Source of the DNA: JANYCO01 sp031416415
GTDB lineage: Bacteria; Bacteroidota; Bacteroidia; Cytophagales; Cytophagaceae
Length of the DNA: 64,000 nt
Assembly: GCA_031416415.1 (NCBI GenBank)
Contig: JANOTP010000083.1
Span: forward strand, 1 to 64,000
Direction: 5' to 3'
Positions 8,939 through 16,494 of this stretch are shown here, piece by piece. The notes under the pieces are model-generated. The model saw nothing but the letters and a program-made list of their open reading frames with translations, had not been told where the DNA came from and did not search any database. The position numbers and the translations under genes are program-made. Every line of letters starts with the position of its first letter. Positions within the stretch are counted from its first letter, which is position 1.

Positions 8939-10483
8939 TCATTTACCCTTTCGTACTTTTATTTTTAATGTCTTCCCAATTCTAATCGTAGTATTTTTCA
9001 TGCCATTCAAAGACATGATTGCAGAAGTGGATACATGGTAGCGTTGGGCTATTTCACCTAAGGTTTCACCCGACTTTATTGTATGAATTATAATTTTATA
9101 TCCGACTGGAACATTCGCTTTTTTAGTAGGTGTCAGAACCTTCTGAGGTGTAGTTTCCAAAATAATTGGAGCAATTGTATCAGATCTGTGTGCAAAGCTT
9201 TTTAAACTATCAAGAAAGAATATTAATGAATCCGTTTTATTAGGCGCTTGTAATACGTTAAGTGTTTTTATTAATGCTTCTGTGAGTAAATGCCCCTTTA
9301 ATTTGTAGCCCGCAGAACTTAGGTGAATCATATCATTTTGTGAAAGACCATTTTGATTCCATAAAGTCATCGTACGAGGACCTCCTGAAACCCAGAACCA
9401 ATCATAAAAGGCACAGTTTTCATCTTTCGCTATTTTTCTAATCAAATCGGAAAAGGCTTCACCTGAAGCGATATTTTTACCTTTTCTATTCATGTCTTGT
9501 GCTGAGGTTAAAAGTATATCTGCATTTGGAGCAGAAAATCTCACCTTTCTGATTACTGACTTAATTTGAGATTCTAGATTGTCAGGAATAACATCTTTAT
9601 AAAGATAATCGTTTGTGCCAAAATCAACGATCACTAGATCTGGATTAAGAAAAGGCAACTGACCTTCAAATAATTTTTGGGCAAGAATAGAACCATACAT
9701 AGCACCTCCTATTCCAAGACAATGCAGCATTAATCCCTCTCTGTTTGTACTTTCTAGGCTCATGCCATAAAATTCAAATTCACTTTCGTTGGCATTCTGT
9801 TTTACCAGTTGAACGGTAATTGAATTGCCAATAATAGGAAGTTCAATTTCAATATAAGGCAACCCAGGACTAACGAATTTATCTACTACAACCATTACCT
9901 GTTTATCAGCAGATTTTATTATAAAATCAAAACTCTTATCTGTCTTCTTACAAAATAGTTTTACTATTTTATTTGACTCGTTTACGGGTTTATGAAAAGA
10001 AATTGTAAAACTTGCATTACGATCAAACGTTAAACATGTAGCACCTGAAGCACCTAAAGGAAGCTTAGGTGCATATTCAATACTTTTTGCGCACTTCCAC
10101 GTTCCTGTATAAGTTGATTTATAATCGTTGGCCGAATATGTTTTTGCAACCGAATAAGGAAAAATCATGCCTCTTCCTCCATTACCTTTCAACGCTTGTA
10201 GTTGTCGTCTCATTTCGCCGGAATAAATATCGGGCTGCACATGAGAATCTCCTAAATGAGCAATTGAAATGGTTTTAGAATCATTTTTTGACCATTTATT
10301 TAAAAATCTTGATAGCGCTGATTTGTTAAAAAACTGAACCGCATTTAACTCAGGGTGTAACCACGGAAAGTTTAAAGAATCTGAGATAGGCATATTTTGT
10401 GCAGCGACATTATTATTGGTCACTCCAACTAAGGCAACTAAAATAATACTTATTAGAAACTGAATTTTAATTTTTTGAAACAT
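8939..10483 (-). CDS. Secreted SGNH hydrolase with C-terminal LysM
   Basis: A signal peptide (cleavage at AA-QN, residues 29-30) is followed by an SGNH/GDSL-type domain: nucleophile motif HLGDSHVQPD with Ser80, the block near DFGTNDYLY (about 288), and the catalytic D-x-x-H region NDMIHLSSAGY (about 380-390). A LysM domain occupies roughly 463-510 (IKSGETLGEIAQRYHVS). Export plus LysM points to a periplasmic or surface enzyme binding peptidoglycan or an N-acetylglucosamine polymer. It is third in an MBOAT-DHHW-SGNH series with gaps of 5 and 46 bases, so it likely completes or reverses O-acetylation of a glycan. Substrate unknown. Confidence 0.85.
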   Translation of the reverse strand: MFQKIKIQFLISIILVALVGVTNNNVAAQNMPISDSLNFPWLHPELNAVQFFNKSALSRFLNKWSKNDSKTISIAHLGDSHVQPDIYSGEMRRQLQALKGNGGRGMIFPYSVAKTYSANDYKSTYTGTWKCAKSIEYAPKLPLGASGATCLTFDRNASFTISFHKPVNESNKIVKLFCKKTDKSFDFIIKSADKQVMVVVDKFVSPGLPYIEIELPIIGNSITVQLVKQNANESEFEFYGMSLESTNREGLMLHCLGIGGAMYGSILAQKLFEGQLPFLNPDLVIVDFGTNDYLYKDVIPDNLESQIKSVIRKVRFSAPNADILLTSAQDMNRKGKNIASGEAFSDLIRKIAKDENCAFYDWFWVSGGPRTMTLWNQNGLSQNDMIHLSSAGYKLKGHLLTEALIKTLNVLQAPNKTDSLIFFLDSLKSFAHRSDTIAPIILETTPQKVLTPTKKANVPVGYKIIIHTIKSGETLGEIAQRYHVSTSAIMSLNGMKNTTIRIGKTLKIKVRKGK

Positions 10484-10529
10484 TGAATTTTTAATTTTCT
10501 TACTCTACTTCTTTCCTTTTTTAGGGTAA

Positions 10530-11939
10530 TTATTTAAGAGTGTCTTTAGGTACAACAAGAGTATCTTTCACTACGACTTTCGGTGTAGCAGATTTTCTGT
10601 ACGATTTAAGCAAAGCCAATTCTCTCATAGAAGTATAACGTGTGTTGACCACAAAAGTATTATGAGCAAAAATAAAATCTGTAATTTTATTTGTCTTTAT
10701 AAAATCTGCAATGTTGGATTTAAAGTATCTATAATCTATTATGAATACTTGTTCATAATGCAATGCCAAATAAGGGGCAAATGCATTTCCATAAGAATCT
10801 TTAATACACAAAATTTTTCTTCCATTTTTATTTTGCGTAGTAACTTTTATCAAAGGACAATCACCTCCAAGAAATACAGAATAACTATTGCCTCCACTTG
10901 CAGATTCAGCATAGAGTCTTGAGGAAATTCCTTTTTTTGATTTTTCGTCGTTGAAATAGCTGACGGTTGTAGTAATAGGGAGTTTAAAATACTCCACACT
11001 ATCAATATTTTCTCTCAGTCTTTTGTCATGCGTAAGGGCATAAAGTGTCCCTAGAAATTTACGCTTTGTTTTCTTTTCAAATGCACTTAATTCGTAAGGT
11101 TGAAATCCTGCTGCATTACAAAAAGCACGGTAAGCATAGTATCCGCCAAGTCCCGTCCAATGATGATCGGTGTTAAAATAAAGATATTTAGAAGCGTTTT
11201 TTTGTAACTCTTCGTATGCAAGTACCGCTGTTATGCCCGAATCTAAAGCCGAATAAACCGCTTCAATATTTGACTTCTCGCTATTTTGTTTCTTTTTATA
11301 TTTAGCAGGTAAATAAAAATCTATCGGCGTAGGTATTTCCATACAAAATATTTTTACCTCTGGATCCAGTATTTTTCGATATTGATTGACCATATTTGAG
11401 AATGGCTTTGCCGTATTTTTTGAACCTCCGAAAATTTGAAAGGCTCTTCCATCGTATATAAAAACAGATTTGACATATTCGCCATCATTTTTCAACGTAT
11501 CCATTACGGTCATACTGTCGAGTTGTGCGACTGTTATAGAATCGTAAACCGTACTATCCAATTTCAAAGACTCTTCAGCCGTAATTACCATAGGGTCTTT
11601 TTGAGGGTCAATGTTATAAATCATTACATCTTCTGATCTATACCCATAGCAATCTTTTAGCCCTGCTGAAAACTGTACCATAGATTCGCGAAAAGGAAAA
11701 TTGTCGGCAAAATATAATTCAATACTGTCCGTATAATTTCCAACGGTTAATTGTTCTACACTAAAAGAAGGAAACTGACATAACTTTCTCTTTTCGGTTT
11801 CCGAAATTTTATCTTTAGGCAAGAATAGTAATAATAGACCTCCTACAACTAGGATGCCTAAAAACAAAATAGAATTGATCCATGAAATGGTTGTTCGCCT
11901 ATCATCAGGAATATTATTAAGTTCTTTTTGATCAGTCAT
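10530..11939 (-). CDS. DHHW-family (AlgJ/AlgX-like) O-acetylation protein
   Basis: The 469-residue protein has one N-terminal membrane anchor (about residues 22-40) and a large extracytoplasmic domain. The NTDHHWTGLGGYYAYRAF segment near residue 258 carries the DHHW motif that names the family, and CIKDSYGNAFAPYL near 377 supplies the Ser region of these SGNH-like acetyltransferases. In alginate-type systems such proteins receive acetyl groups delivered by an MBOAT protein and pass them to polysaccharide. Only 5 bases separate it from the upstream MBOAT gene, the expected partner, so the two are almost certainly co-transcribed. The acceptor glycan is not identifiable here. Confidence 0.87.
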   Translation of the reverse strand: MTDQKELNNIPDDRRTTISWINSILFLGILVVGGLLLLFLPKDKISETEKRKLCQFPSFSVEQLTVGNYTDSIELYFADNFPFRESMVQFSAGLKDCYGYRSEDVMIYNIDPQKDPMVITAEESLKLDSTVYDSITVAQLDSMTVMDTLKNDGEYVKSVFIYDGRAFQIFGGSKNTAKPFSNMVNQYRKILDPEVKIFCMEIPTPIDFYLPAKYKKKQNSEKSNIEAVYSALDSGITAVLAYEELQKNASKYLYFNTDHHWTGLGGYYAYRAFCNAAGFQPYELSAFEKKTKRKFLGTLYALTHDKRLRENIDSVEYFKLPITTTVSYFNDEKSKKGISSRLYAESASGGNSYSVFLGGDCPLIKVTTQNKNGRKILCIKDSYGNAFAPYLALHYEQVFIIDYRYFKSNIADFIKTNKITDFIFAHNTFVVNTRYTSMRELALLKSYRKSATPKVVVKDTLVVPKDTLK

Positions 11940-11944
11940 ACTAT

Positions 11945-13348
11945 TTAAAATCTGAAGTAAAGGAATGGATTATAACTTTTTCCTACCAATAGTGCAGTAG
12001 ATACTGCCAATGCAATAAAAGAGAACCCTATAAAAATCCATTGGACTTTTATATCGTCATGAATATATTTTTTAAGCAGCTTCTGTACAAAAGGATATAC
12101 AGGCATACAACAAATCAATGCAAAGATAAGCCAGTACAGATGGTTATTAATTACCAATTCAAGTTCAAAATCACCTACGGGGTTTTTAGTAAAGCCAAAT
12201 AATAGGCTTATGAATTTTCCTAATTTGGTTACATCTGTATAGTAAAAAAGTATCCAACTCATGAATACTGCAATGAGCAGATAGAGGTGCCCGATGAATT
12301 TTGGCAATTTTTGAAGAAGTTTATATAAGAACAATTTTTCAATTCCCACTAACACTCCAAAATACATACCCCAAAATATAAAATTCCAATTTGCGCCATG
12401 CCAGAAACCGGTTAAAAACCATACGATCATAATGTTTAATAACTGATGTTTTCTGTTTCCGCCAAGAGGAATGTAAACATAATCTCGCAAAAAAGATCCG
12501 AGTGAAATATGCCACCTTCTCCAGAAATCTGTAGCCGAACGGGCTATGTAGGGGTAATTAAAATTTTCATGATAATGGAATCCAAACATTTTTCCCAGTC
12601 CAATTGCCATGTCCGAATAACCAGAAAAATCAAAATAAATTTGTAATGAAAACATAAGCATACCAAACCATCCTGCACTTACAGATAAGGTTTCTATATC
12701 TGAATTGAGATATTGTGCTACTAACTGCCCTGCTACGTTTGCAAAAAAAACTTTTTTAAATAACCCAAAACAAAATCTTGTAACACCTTCACTAATATCA
12801 TTAATATCAAAAATTCTATTGTCTATTTCATGTGCAATATGGCTGTAACGCACAATTGGTCCTGCTACGAGCTGATGGTACAAGGACACAAACATAGTAA
12901 ATTTCATATACGATTTTTGTGCTTTTACTTCACCACGATACACATCAATTACATAAGAAATCGTTTGAAATGTATAAAAGGAAATTCCTATTGGTAAAGT
13001 AAAAGAAGGAACATCTAATTTTAGCCCAAAGAAAAAATTAATGTTTTCATATAAGAAACCTGAATATTTAAATAAAAATAATAGTCCAAGATTGACGACA
13101 ATAGAAGAAATTAAACCCACTTTCGCCCAAGCCGTGCCTCTAAAACGTTCAATAGCTAATGCATTAATATAGTCTACTGTGGCTGAAATAATCATGATTA
13201 TAATCCAAACTGGTTCTCCCCAAGCATAAAAAAACAGAGAAAAAATTACGAGTAACCAGTTTCTATAGTTTTTATTATTAGTCAAATAATATAAAGTAAG
13301 ATTCAGCGGTAGAAATAAAAAAATGAAGAGAAGACTAGCGAAAACCAT
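11945..13348 (-). CDS. MBOAT-family O-acyltransferase (AlgI/DltB-like)
   Basis: The 467-residue polytopic membrane protein has about ten hydrophobic segments. The MBOAT signatures are ATDFWRRWHISLGSFLRDYV, YIPLGGNR, and the catalytic-His motif FLTGFWHGANWNF (His near residue 315). The family moves acetyl from cytoplasmic acetyl-CoA across the membrane for O-acetylation of exported polysaccharide or teichoic acid. As first gene of the MBOAT-DHHW-SGNH set it would supply the acetyl group used by the next two proteins. A TACTTTTG -7-like box lies about 90 bases upstream on this strand. Confidence 0.93.
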   Translation of the reverse strand: MVFASLLFIFLFLPLNLTLYYLTNNKNYRNWLLVIFSLFFYAWGEPVWIIIMIISATVDYINALAIERFRGTAWAKVGLISSIVVNLGLLFLFKYSGFLYENINFFFGLKLDVPSFTLPIGISFYTFQTISYVIDVYRGEVKAQKSYMKFTMFVSLYHQLVAGPIVRYSHIAHEIDNRIFDINDISEGVTRFCFGLFKKVFFANVAGQLVAQYLNSDIETLSVSAGWFGMLMFSLQIYFDFSGYSDMAIGLGKMFGFHYHENFNYPYIARSATDFWRRWHISLGSFLRDYVYIPLGGNRKHQLLNIMIVWFLTGFWHGANWNFIFWGMYFGVLVGIEKLFLYKLLQKLPKFIGHLYLLIAVFMSWILFYYTDVTKLGKFISLLFGFTKNPVGDFELELVINNHLYWLIFALICCMPVYPFVQKLLKKYIHDDIKVQWIFIGFSFIALAVSTALLVGKSYNPFLYFRF

Positions 13349-13436
13349 AATATAAAATTAGCGAATTACTAAATAAGGTGTTTGTTAACTGAATACTTTT
13401 ATAAAACTATATTAAATCTTCCCAATTGGCATTCTG

Positions 13437-13444
13437 CAAAAGTA
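13437..13444 (-). promoter_or_regulatory. Possible -7 element for the O-acetylation operon
   Basis: The minus strand reads TACTTTTG, a match to the Bacteroidota TAnnTTTG box, about 88 bases before the MBOAT start codon. No TTTG box is seen at the expected -33 spacing, so this is only a partial match. Confidence 0.35.
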
Positions 13445-13638
13445 ACTTGAAATAATCTTCTTTGGGATTTTTAAATACTATAAATTTTATAATTTCATAA
13501 AGTGAATTATCAAACCAAAACTCACTGCTTTCCCTATTTTTACTCAAGAACTAAGTTGCAAATTTAACCTTTTTAAAAGTATTTTACTTCATTTAACTGA
13601 TTGACTTTAGGGTAAATGGAAGTTTGTCAACATTTTTA

Positions 13639-13669
13639 TTTGTAAATACAATTTTCGGTTGTACTTTTG
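13639..13669 (+). promoter_or_regulatory. Consensus Bacteroidota promoter of the metX leader
   Basis: TTTG at 13639-13642 is followed after exactly 19 bases by TACTTTTG at 13662-13669, matching the TTTG-N19-TAnnTTTG consensus fully. Initiation would fall near 13673, about 30 bases before the riboswitch. A perfect inverted repeat, TTTCGGT (13653-13659) and ACCGAAA (13673-13679), brackets the -7 box and could be an operator. Confidence 0.8.
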
Positions 13670-13700
13670 AGTACCGAAAGTCAGTTACTAATTATTTAAG

Positions 13701-13813
13701 TAATTGATTTATAGAGAAGAGGGGAGAGAAAGGCTCTAAGAACCTCTAGCAACCTACCTAAAAAGTAAGGTGCTAAATCCTTTCCCGACAAACGGGAGCA
13801 TATAAATTAATTA
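13701..13813 (+). promoter_or_regulatory. SAM-I riboswitch
   Basis: The segment carries the SAM-I core. A long P1 forms between TAATTGATTTATA (13701-13713) and TATAAATTAATTA (13801-13813), 12 of 13 positions paired. P2 uses GAGG/CCTC with an inner GAGAG/CTCT and an AAGA bend; the conserved AGCAACCT follows. P3 is ACCTAC/GTaAGGT, then GGTGCTAAATCC, and P4 is CCCG/CGGG. This matches the fold that binds S-adenosylmethionine and lowers methionine-gene expression. The 3' strand of P1 ends 8 bases before the start codon of a cysteine-rich leader peptide, with metX beyond. No U-tract terminator follows, so control may act on translation. Confidence 0.9.
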
Positions 13814-13821
13814 TTGATAGT

Positions 13822-13923
13822 ATGACAAAATCATTGAAAAACCATTTCTATTTAGAGGAGTCTGGCAAAATTAGCTCCAACTACTTCATTGCACCTTTTT
13901 GCACATGTTGTTGTAACTGTTAA
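13822..13923 (+). CDS. Cysteine-rich leader peptide (33 aa) upstream of metX
   Basis: An ATG frame of 33 codons lies between the SAM riboswitch and metX. It starts MTKSLKNHFYLEESGK and ends IAPFCTCCCNC: five of the last seven residues are Cys, including three in a row, immediately before TAA. The final Cys-Asn-Cys codons form the left arm of a perfect 9-bp hairpin (13912-13935). Position, length and terminal run of one scarce amino acid are the hallmarks of an attenuation-type leader sensing charged Cys-tRNA. Cysteine supplies sulfur for methionine, so the pairing with metX makes sense. Alternatives are a small metal-binding peptide or a chance frame. I know of no named family for it. Confidence 0.6.
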   Translation: MTKSLKNHFYLEESGKISSNYFIAPFCTCCCNC

Positions 13924-13935
13924 TAAACAGTTACA
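13912..13935 (+). promoter_or_regulatory. Perfect hairpin overlapping the leader-peptide stop
   Basis: TGTAACTGT (13912-13920) pairs exactly with ACAGTTACA (13927-13935) around the loop TAATAA, which contains the leader stop codon. It ends 24 bases before the metX start. No U-run follows, so it is not a standard terminator. It could hide the metX initiation region unless a ribosome sits on the leader's cysteine codons. Confidence 0.65.
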
Positions 13936-13959
13936 GTATTGATTTAATAATTCAACAAT

Positions 13960-15003
13960 ATGCAGCAAACAGCAATTAATAAAGTGGAGAACAAAGATTA
14001 CATATACAATGGTGAGTTTAACTTAGAGTTAGGTGAAAATCTTATCCAAGTAAAAATTAACTATTCTACCTACGGCACTTTAAATAAAGACAAGTCTAAT
14101 GTGATATGGGTATGTCACGCACTCACGGCCAATGCCGATCCTGTTAGTTGGTGGGCAGGTCTTGTAGGTGACGGCTTTTTATATAATCCCGAAGAACATT
14201 TTATTGTTTGTGCTAATATTTTGGGCTCATGTTATGGTACAAGTGGTCCAGTAGAAATTAATTCGTCGACTGGGAAAGCTTATTTTCTTTCTTTCCCTCA
14301 AGTCACCATTCGTGATATGGTAGCTGCGCACGAATTGTTACGCAAACATTTGGGTATCGAAAAAATTCATACTTGTTTAGGAGGCTCATTAGGCGGACAA
14401 CAAGCACTGGAGTGGTCGATACAACATCCAACATTGATTGATCATTTAATTTTAATGGCAACCAATGCTTTTCACTCTCCGTGGGGAATTGCCTTCAACG
14501 AAGCCCAGCGTATGGCTATAAAATCTGATCCTACATGGAATGAAGATTCAATTGACGCTGGCAAAAAAGGCATGGGAGCTGCAAGAGCAATGGCACTGCT
14601 TTCTTATAGAACTTATGAAACATACAATACAACGCAAAGTGAAGAGAGTTGCGAGTTGACCAACAATTTTAAAGCCGTTTCCTATCAACAATATCAAGGA
14701 GAAAAATTGATTAAGAGGTTTAACTGTCATTCTTATCTTTACCTTACTCAAGCCATGGACTCTCACAATGTGGGACGTGGTCGTGGGAGTGTTGAAAAAG
14801 CTCTTGCTTTGGTAAAATCTAAAACATTACTAATAGGAATAGGAAGTGATATTCTTTTTCCTCCTTCCGAACAAAAATTTATCCAACAACATATACTTGG
14901 GGCGACCTATAAAGAGATCAATTCTCTTTACGGCCATGATGGATTTTTAATTGAAACAGAAGAAATTGGCGGAATTATTTTAGCATTTTATTCAAGTAAA
15001 TAA
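13960..15003 (+). CDS. metX: Homoserine O-acetyltransferase
   Basis: The 347-residue alpha/beta hydrolase has the MetX signatures: HALTANADPVSWWAGLVG near residues 53-70, the nucleophile elbow CLGGSLGGQQALEW with Ser143, and the rest of the triad at Asp297 (GSDILFPP) and His326 (YGHDGF). It transfers acetyl from acetyl-CoA to homoserine, committing it to methionine synthesis. The SAM-I riboswitch upstream fits this role. The usual partner, O-acetylhomoserine sulfhydrylase, is not adjacent. The start follows the cysteine-rich leader by 36 bases. Succinyl specificity cannot be excluded from motifs alone, but length and context favour acetyl transfer. Confidence 0.93.
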   Translation: MQQTAINKVENKDYIYNGEFNLELGENLIQVKINYSTYGTLNKDKSNVIWVCHALTANADPVSWWAGLVGDGFLYNPEEHFIVCANILGSCYGTSGPVEINSSTGKAYFLSFPQVTIRDMVAAHELLRKHLGIEKIHTCLGGSLGGQQALEWSIQHPTLIDHLILMATNAFHSPWGIAFNEAQRMAIKSDPTWNEDSIDAGKKGMGAARAMALLSYRTYETYNTTQSEESCELTNNFKAVSYQQYQGEKLIKRFNCHSYLYLTQAMDSHNVGRGRGSVEKALALVKSKTLLIGIGSDILFPPSEQKFIQQHILGATYKEINSLYGHDGFLIETEEIGGIILAFYSSK

Positions 15004-15025
15004 CTAATAAAAACCTTTTTCAAAA

Positions 15026-15061
15026 TTGAAACGTCTATACAGTTTCAAAACCATATAGACG
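15026..15061 (+). terminator. Mutually exclusive hairpins after metX
   Basis: TTGAAAC (15026-15032) pairs with GTTTCAA (15042-15048), and CGTCTATA (15032-15039) pairs with TATAGACG (15054-15061). The left arms share a base and the first right arm lies in the second loop, so only one forms cleanly. The second is followed by AATTTTA, a weak terminator tail. It probably ends metX transcription, and the strand preference is uncertain. Confidence 0.45.
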
Positions 15062-15104
15062 AATTTTACTTAGTTCATGATCGCTTTGAAAAATTATTAC
15101 TCTG

Positions 15105-15941
15105 CTACAATAAATGAATCCCATCTTCGCCAATAGAGATTAATCGCTGTTTGAACAATACTCCAATTGCTTTTTTAAATGTCTTTTTACTCATTTGCAT
15201 TTTATGCATTATGGTGTCAGGGTCACTGTTATCGTTGAGCTTGAGAAAACCCTTGTTGGCTTTTAATTTTTCCAACACCAATTCCGCGTTTGGTTCAATA
15301 CTTCCATAACCCTGCTTCTGAAGACATACGTCAATTTTATTATCTTCACGAATATCTTTTATATACCCAATGATTTTTTCTCCAGGAACTATTTTTTTGA
15401 AAATCTCATTATGATAAATTAATCCTTTATGAATATTATTAATGATTACATTCACGCCAAGATCAGTTGAGTCCCCAATAAGTAGATCAACTTGGTCGCC
15501 AAATGTAACCGTCAGATTATCTTTTTCTAAAAATCGATCAATCTTACTTGTAGCGGCTAACCTATTTGTATCTACATCTAGATAGAGGTAAACAATATAT
15601 TTATCACCTACTCGCATTTTTTTCTGCTGTTCGCGGTAAGGTACCATCAAATCTTTTTCTAGGCCCCAATCTAAAAATGCCCCTACATCGTTTACATCTT
15701 TCACTAACAAACTTGCAAATTCTTCGAGTTTAATTTTTGGTTCAAGATTCGTAGCTATAATTCTATCTTCGGAATCTCTGTATATAAAAACATTGATTTC
15801 TTGATCTACTTCAAAGTCTTTGGGAATATATTTATTTGGCAACAATACTACTTCTTCCTCATTTCCTTCTTCTGCCAAAAACATGCCTGGAGGAGTAAGT
15901 CTTATTGCTTTTAATTTGTTGTATTTGCCTATTTCTATCAT
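15105..15941 (-). CDS. cvfB: CvfB-type S1 RNA-binding protein
   Basis: The 278-residue product matches the CvfB/YitL layout: an N-terminal S1-like barrel (from IGKYNKLKAIRL), two further S1-type domains (LLVKDVNDVGAFLDWGLEKD near 90-110; IVPGEKIIGYIKDIREDNKID near 190-210), and a C-terminal winged helix (MHKMQMSKKTFKKAIGVLFK). The family binds RNA and has been linked to virulence-gene and rRNA-related regulation in Firmicutes; the role in Bacteroidota is not established. It is transcribed alone, divergently from the DUF1304 gene. A -7-like box lies only four bases before the start codon. Confidence 0.85.
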   Translation of the reverse strand: MIEIGKYNKLKAIRLTPPGMFLAEEGNEEEVVLLPNKYIPKDFEVDQEINVFIYRDSEDRIIATNLEPKIKLEEFASLLVKDVNDVGAFLDWGLEKDLMVPYREQQKKMRVGDKYIVYLYLDVDTNRLAATSKIDRFLEKDNLTVTFGDQVDLLIGDSTDLGVNVIINNIHKGLIYHNEIFKKIVPGEKIIGYIKDIREDNKIDVCLQKQGYGSIEPNAELVLEKLKANKGFLKLNDNSDPDTIMHKMQMSKKTFKKAIGVLFKQRLISIGEDGIHLL

Positions 15942-15945
15942 AGCA

Positions 15946-15953
15946 CAAATTTA
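15946..15953 (-). promoter_or_regulatory. -7 element abutting the cvfB start
   Basis: The minus strand reads TAAATTTG (15953-15946), then four bases, then the cvfB ATG. If used, transcription would begin at or next to the start codon and the mRNA would be leaderless. No TTTG is visible at -33, so chance occurrence is possible. Confidence 0.35.
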
Positions 15954-16010
15954 AGGTTTTATTTGTTATTTCTTTCTGGATAATTTTTATATCTTCCTAA
16001 AAATAAACCT

Positions 16011-16382
16011 ATGCTTATCCTTGCAAAAATATTGATCGCTTTTGTTGCCATAGAACATCTTTATATACTATGGTTGGAAATGTTTGCTTGGACAACCAGA
16101 GGTAAAAAGACCTTTAAATCTTTACCTGAAGATCTCTTTGAAAAAACAAAAGCACTTGCAGCAAATCAAGGGTTGTACAACGGCTTTCTTTCGGCTGGTT
16201 TAATTTGGTCACTTTTAATTACGAATGTTACTTGGTCGTTTTATGTGGCGTGTTATTTCCTTGGTTGTGTTATTGTCGCGGGTATTTATGGAGCGTTTAC
16301 GGCACAGAAATCTATCTTTTATGTACAGGCATTGCCCGCATTAGTGGCTATGGGAGTGCTGCTTATTTCTTTTTATATATAA
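16011..16382 (+). CDS. DUF1304-family small membrane protein
   Basis: The 123-residue protein has four hydrophobic segments and the features of DUF1304: an early HLYILWLEMFAW motif in the first helix-loop, a conserved ANQGLYNGFLSAGL near residues 47-60, and a last helix rich in small residues. The family sits in the cytoplasmic membrane and has no assigned biochemical role. The gene stands alone, divergent from cvfB and convergent with the dehydrogenase-like gene at 16495. A second overlapping frame in the same stretch is a shadow. Confidence 0.85.
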   Translation: MLILAKILIAFVAIEHLYILWLEMFAWTTRGKKTFKSLPEDLFEKTKALAANQGLYNGFLSAGLIWSLLITNVTWSFYVACYFLGCVIVAGIYGAFTAQKSIFYVQALPALVAMGVLLISFYI

Positions 16383-16494
16383 TTTAAAAATACTTCGACG
16401 AAGTGTGCTATTCTAAGGACAAGCTTCAATTTGAAAAGCCATATTATAAAATATATATTCCCATCGTAAACGCTTTATTAAGATTACAAAGTTT

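Noticed and set aside
13701..13813. SAM-II riboswitch as an alternative for the metX leader
   Set aside because: The AGCAACC and GGTGCTAAATCC core with four-stem layout is SAM-I; the compact SAM-II pseudoknot pattern is absent.
16205..16387. Overlapping 60-codon frame within the DUF1304 gene
   Set aside because: It is a frame-shifted shadow of a well-supported membrane protein.
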